Positions 61,600-64,000 of a DNA stretch of 64,000 bases are shown in pieces. The first letter of the stretch is position 1. Each line of letters opens with the position of its first letter. Position numbers and translations under genes: made by a program. This DNA comes from Lepidostoma basale (Eukaryota; Arthropoda; Insecta; Trichoptera; Lepidostomatidae). A model generated the notes under the pieces. That model saw only the letters and a program-made list of their open reading frames with translations, was not told where the DNA came from and did no database searches. The DNA lies in assembly GCA_022606425.2 (NCBI GenBank), contig JAHDVF020000657.1, forward strand, positions 1,054,001 to 1,118,000, written 5' to 3'.

Positions 61600-62690
61600 A
61601 TGTGTATGTATAATAAAGTGCGAAAAAACTATATATGTATTTTAAATATTTTTACGTTCAGTTTTAATTTAAAATGCGATATGTAAATAAAGGGAACACC
61701 TAATTTTTGAGTCACTTACATAGCAAAGTGGCAATATAAAATGAGAGCGTTCAAAGTGAAATATTGTCTATACGACTTGTGCGTATTTTTTTCGGACAGT
61801 TTTCAAGTGTTATTTTATATATGTTGACGTTTTACATATCTTCCTCGGAAACTGACCGATATCCTTGTGACTAACCATGTTGAAGGACAAAGATCTCGAT
61901 ATAATCAAGTGAATCGACGGATACGCAGAATCCATGGTTCCAATTTGGAAGTTATGATATTTTATAGCGTACTGCAGAAACAATCAACAACTGTGCGGAT
62001 GCCAGAAAATTTTGCATAATTTATTATTTATTTTATTATTATGTAGTTTATTTACTTACGTTTATTTTCCTTTTGCTATTTACTATAATATATAATTATT
62101 AACTTTATAGTATAATCGTGTTTAATTTTATATCGAATAAAAATGATTTCTATTATTTCATTTTATTATTCCATGAAAAAGTATTGATTACCAACATAAT
62201 CAGTTTTTCATTGTTAGTAAAATGAATTAAACAATTCATAGAATGATTTTTCGAATTTTTAATCTTGTTTTGATTGTTTTATGTAACAAATTATGTTTTA
62301 AAAGCAACATTTATAAAAATCGGTGCGAAGTTGTCAAATAATGGTTTTGATTTGTAAAAATATAATATTAAAGGTTAGGATATAAAATTATCCAGTTCGG
62401 GCCTTACAAAAAATAGAGTTAATTAATACCTTTAGTACGATACTTACACTCGCCTGGCGCTATAGAGTTTTCATCAAGACTGGTATACATTACTAGAGGT
62501 ATAATTATTATTGTTTTTGCAAATGTGTAGTGTAAGGAAGGGCATGTCAGGTAACTATCTCGGCTTTAGAGGTGTCCCTCGCAGTCCGTGCGAAACGGTC
62601 TTAAATATTTTTTTCTAACCTGAATCCCCATGTATATTTTAACAGCAATTTGATTAAAGTAAATATTTTTTTATCTTTATTATCACAGGA
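61600..62690. other. Stretch without recognised repeat
   Basis: A/T-rich; 61850-61990 and 62450-62600 are more balanced. No exon or repeat assigned. Confidence 0.4.
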
Positions 62691-62734
62691 CTGTTTCTCA
62701 TTTTACTGTTTCTCATCGGGAGGTACGGAAGCAT

Positions 62735-63000
62735 ATGAAGCCAGTCCAGGTGTTTATAAATAGGTGCCTTCGCTCAATATTCAAGATCTATTGGCCCCAA
62801 ACAGTGTCAAATGCCGTTCTCTGGACCATGGCAGGCAAAAAACCAATTAGAAAAAAAGTCGCTAAACGCAAATGGCAGTGGATAGGTCACACTCTGAGAC
62901 GGAACCCAGCCTGTATCGCTCAGGGCGCACTAGACAGCCAGACCTATAGCCACCTGGAGAAGAGCCCTGCAGGATGAGGTTGAGGCAGCAGGCCTCAAAT
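62735..63000 (+). mobile_element. LINE C-terminal fragment, 'GALDW' lineage
   Basis: MKPVQVFINRCLRSIFKIYW, PQTVSNAVLWTMAGKKPIRK, KVAKRKWQWIGHTLRRNPAC, IAQGALDSQTYSHLEKSPAG. The FINRCLRxIxxIxWPxxxSNxxLW and RKWxWIGHTLR blocks are classic for this LINE group. Truncated at about 63000 without tail. Confidence 0.9.
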
Positions 63001-63110
63001 TAACAATGGTTATGAAGTATTAAAGTGTTTATTTTTTCATAATGTGCATTCTCGGTTAATTGTATAATAAATAAATATTTTCTCACGTTTAATTAATTTA
63101 ATATTCATAA

Positions 63111-63226
63111 TAATTTGTAAATATATTTTCGCATACATTTAAACATGCATAAATAAATCTCTCTTTCTAATAACTTGTAAATATATTTTCGCATACATTT
63201 AAACATGCATAAATAAATCTCTCTTT
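63111..63226. repeat. 60-bp exact tandem duplication
   Basis: ATATATTTTCGCATACATTT, AAACATGCATAAATAAATCT and CTCTTTC at 63121 repeat exactly 60 bases later at 63181. Confidence 0.95.
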
Positions 63227-63329
63227 CGCCTTTACAAATATTTGGGTAAAGTTATCGAATATTATAAATAATAAAGAGTTTATTTATTTAAAAAAATGTA
63301 TTTATGATGAAACGTTTTATTAATCTGAT

Positions 63330-63620
63330 TAAAAGCTAAGGCATTAACACTGTTAACAAATTAATTTTTTATTGATTTCTATATAAATTATGTCTTTTTA
63401 ACTGTATTTTTATATTAATATTATGTACGCGTATTATTATTGTTAAATATTATTTATTTGTTCTTACTGATAACAAATTATTATTAGTGCGTATAACAAT
63501 TAGCCCAGGTTAATTTTAAAATTTAAATTATTGAATCGAATTTTTAATGCGTTTTTTATTCTAGTCTTCTTTGTTTACACATGAAAATGGAATATAAACA
63601 AAGCTATTTTTAATTTCCTA
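63330..63620 (+). mobile_element. Decayed family C element
   Basis: AAAGCTAAGGCATTAACACT, GTTTCTATATAAATTATG-like flank, CACATGAAAATGG and AACAAAGCTATTTTTAATTT, TCCTAAGTG follow the family C order with the core destroyed. Confidence 0.5.
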
Positions 63621-63814
63621 AGTGTATTACAATTTTTTATATATTTTAAACAAAACATTCTAAATATTACTCTTTCCTACAATTTTTTAACAAGGTTCAC
63701 AATTCAAAAAAATAATCTGGATCTTACAGGCACAAGCCAACATTCACTGGAGCAAAACCAAGGGCTCTGCCCATAACCACTAACTATGATTAATTTTTTT
63801 TTTTTTAATGTACA

Positions 63815-64000
63815 CAAATACTGAATTTTTCCCATTGCGGGTTAATCATTCAACGATTAATTGTATCTCAATAGAGACGAAGATGTAAATTGTTTTTTGG
63901 AAATGATAATTGCGTAAGCCTTTCACATTGCATTAATAAAGATTTTCTGTTTAATGCTTACATCTAATGTTAATAGATGGCGCTAGTGTAGATTGACCTA
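63815..64000 (-). repeat. Interspersed repeat R3, inverted copy running off the window
   Basis: TGTATCTCAATAGAGACGAA, CCTTTCACATTGCATTAATA and TTAATAGATGGCGCTAGTGT share blocks with 26255-26650 and 21215. The element appears to continue beyond the window end. Confidence 0.7.

Overview
The window reads as a stretch of an insect nuclear genome, most likely a moth or butterfly. It is strongly A/T-rich with no prokaryotic operon structure, and LINE debris is everywhere. One RTE-type 3' end carries the GGCCTATGTCCAGCAG motif that is familiar from Lepidoptera, and a Helitron ends in CTAG. The taxonomic placement is inference. No complete host protein-coding gene is visible. The best host candidates are a spliced terminal exon with an in-frame stop (55636-55750), a possible micro-exon (44886-44929) and two CpG/GC-rich islands (about 41130-41390 and 42030-42240). 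The window therefore probably lies in the introns or flanks of a large gene.

Most recognisable sequence is mobile. The dominant family is a non-LTR retrotransposon, here called the SAYP family because its reading frame ends in SILSAYPxGETA. More than twenty 5'-truncated copies lie on both strands, the longest at 45305-45985. Its 3' end folds into a CCCC-UNCG-GGGG hairpin and is followed by either a (GTTA)n or a (TTG)n tail. Other LINEs are an RTE-type element (7560-8066, 37815-38300), four further C-terminal lineages with GAAGAAG-type tails, CR1/L2-like pieces (54220-54510 and several TTTGATT-tailed ends), and two fragments with a visible RT motif (YADD or close to it). DNA elements include two TTAA-flanked piggyBac-type MITEs (32935-33719, 48776-49555), two hAT-type MITEs with 8-bp target duplications (14202-14601, 20227-20655) and a Helitron (19364-19783). 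Two tRNA-derived SINE families are also present.

The most striking layer is about forty short loci with a hammerhead-ribozyme-like core: CTGANGA, one extra A/T, a stem-loop, GAAA, then a short self-complementary stem III and T-C or T-T. They fall into at least seven families. In these the core is constant while stem II changes by compensated substitutions (GCTCC/GGAGC, GTCAAC/GTTGAC, GGAGG/CCTCC, GGAC/GTCC, GCCAG/CTGGC). Stem III changes between different palindromes (CATG, CCGG, CTAG, CAGCTG). Many occur as inverted pairs that bound or form palindromic non-coding elements. This fits ends of Penelope-like elements or small retrozyme-like non-autonomous elements; no Penelope reverse transcriptase is visible here.

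By region: 0-4 kb, LINE fragments, a LINE-LINE chimera, a tRNA-SINE and a 31-bp minisatellite. 4-14 kb, the first hammerhead elements, SAYP and RTE LINEs, and roughly 315-bp tandem repeats. 14-27 kb, hAT MITEs, a Helitron, several LINEs and hammerhead families B, E and F. 27-36 kb, an almost perfect 697-bp tandem duplication, clustered SAYP LINEs and a piggyBac MITE. 36-45 kb, an RTE LINE, a SINE, GC-rich islands and a long palindromic element. 45-55 kb, the best SAYP copy, the second piggyBac MITE and an inverted hammerhead pair. 55-64 kb, the candidate exon, hammerhead families C, D and G, and more LINE ends.
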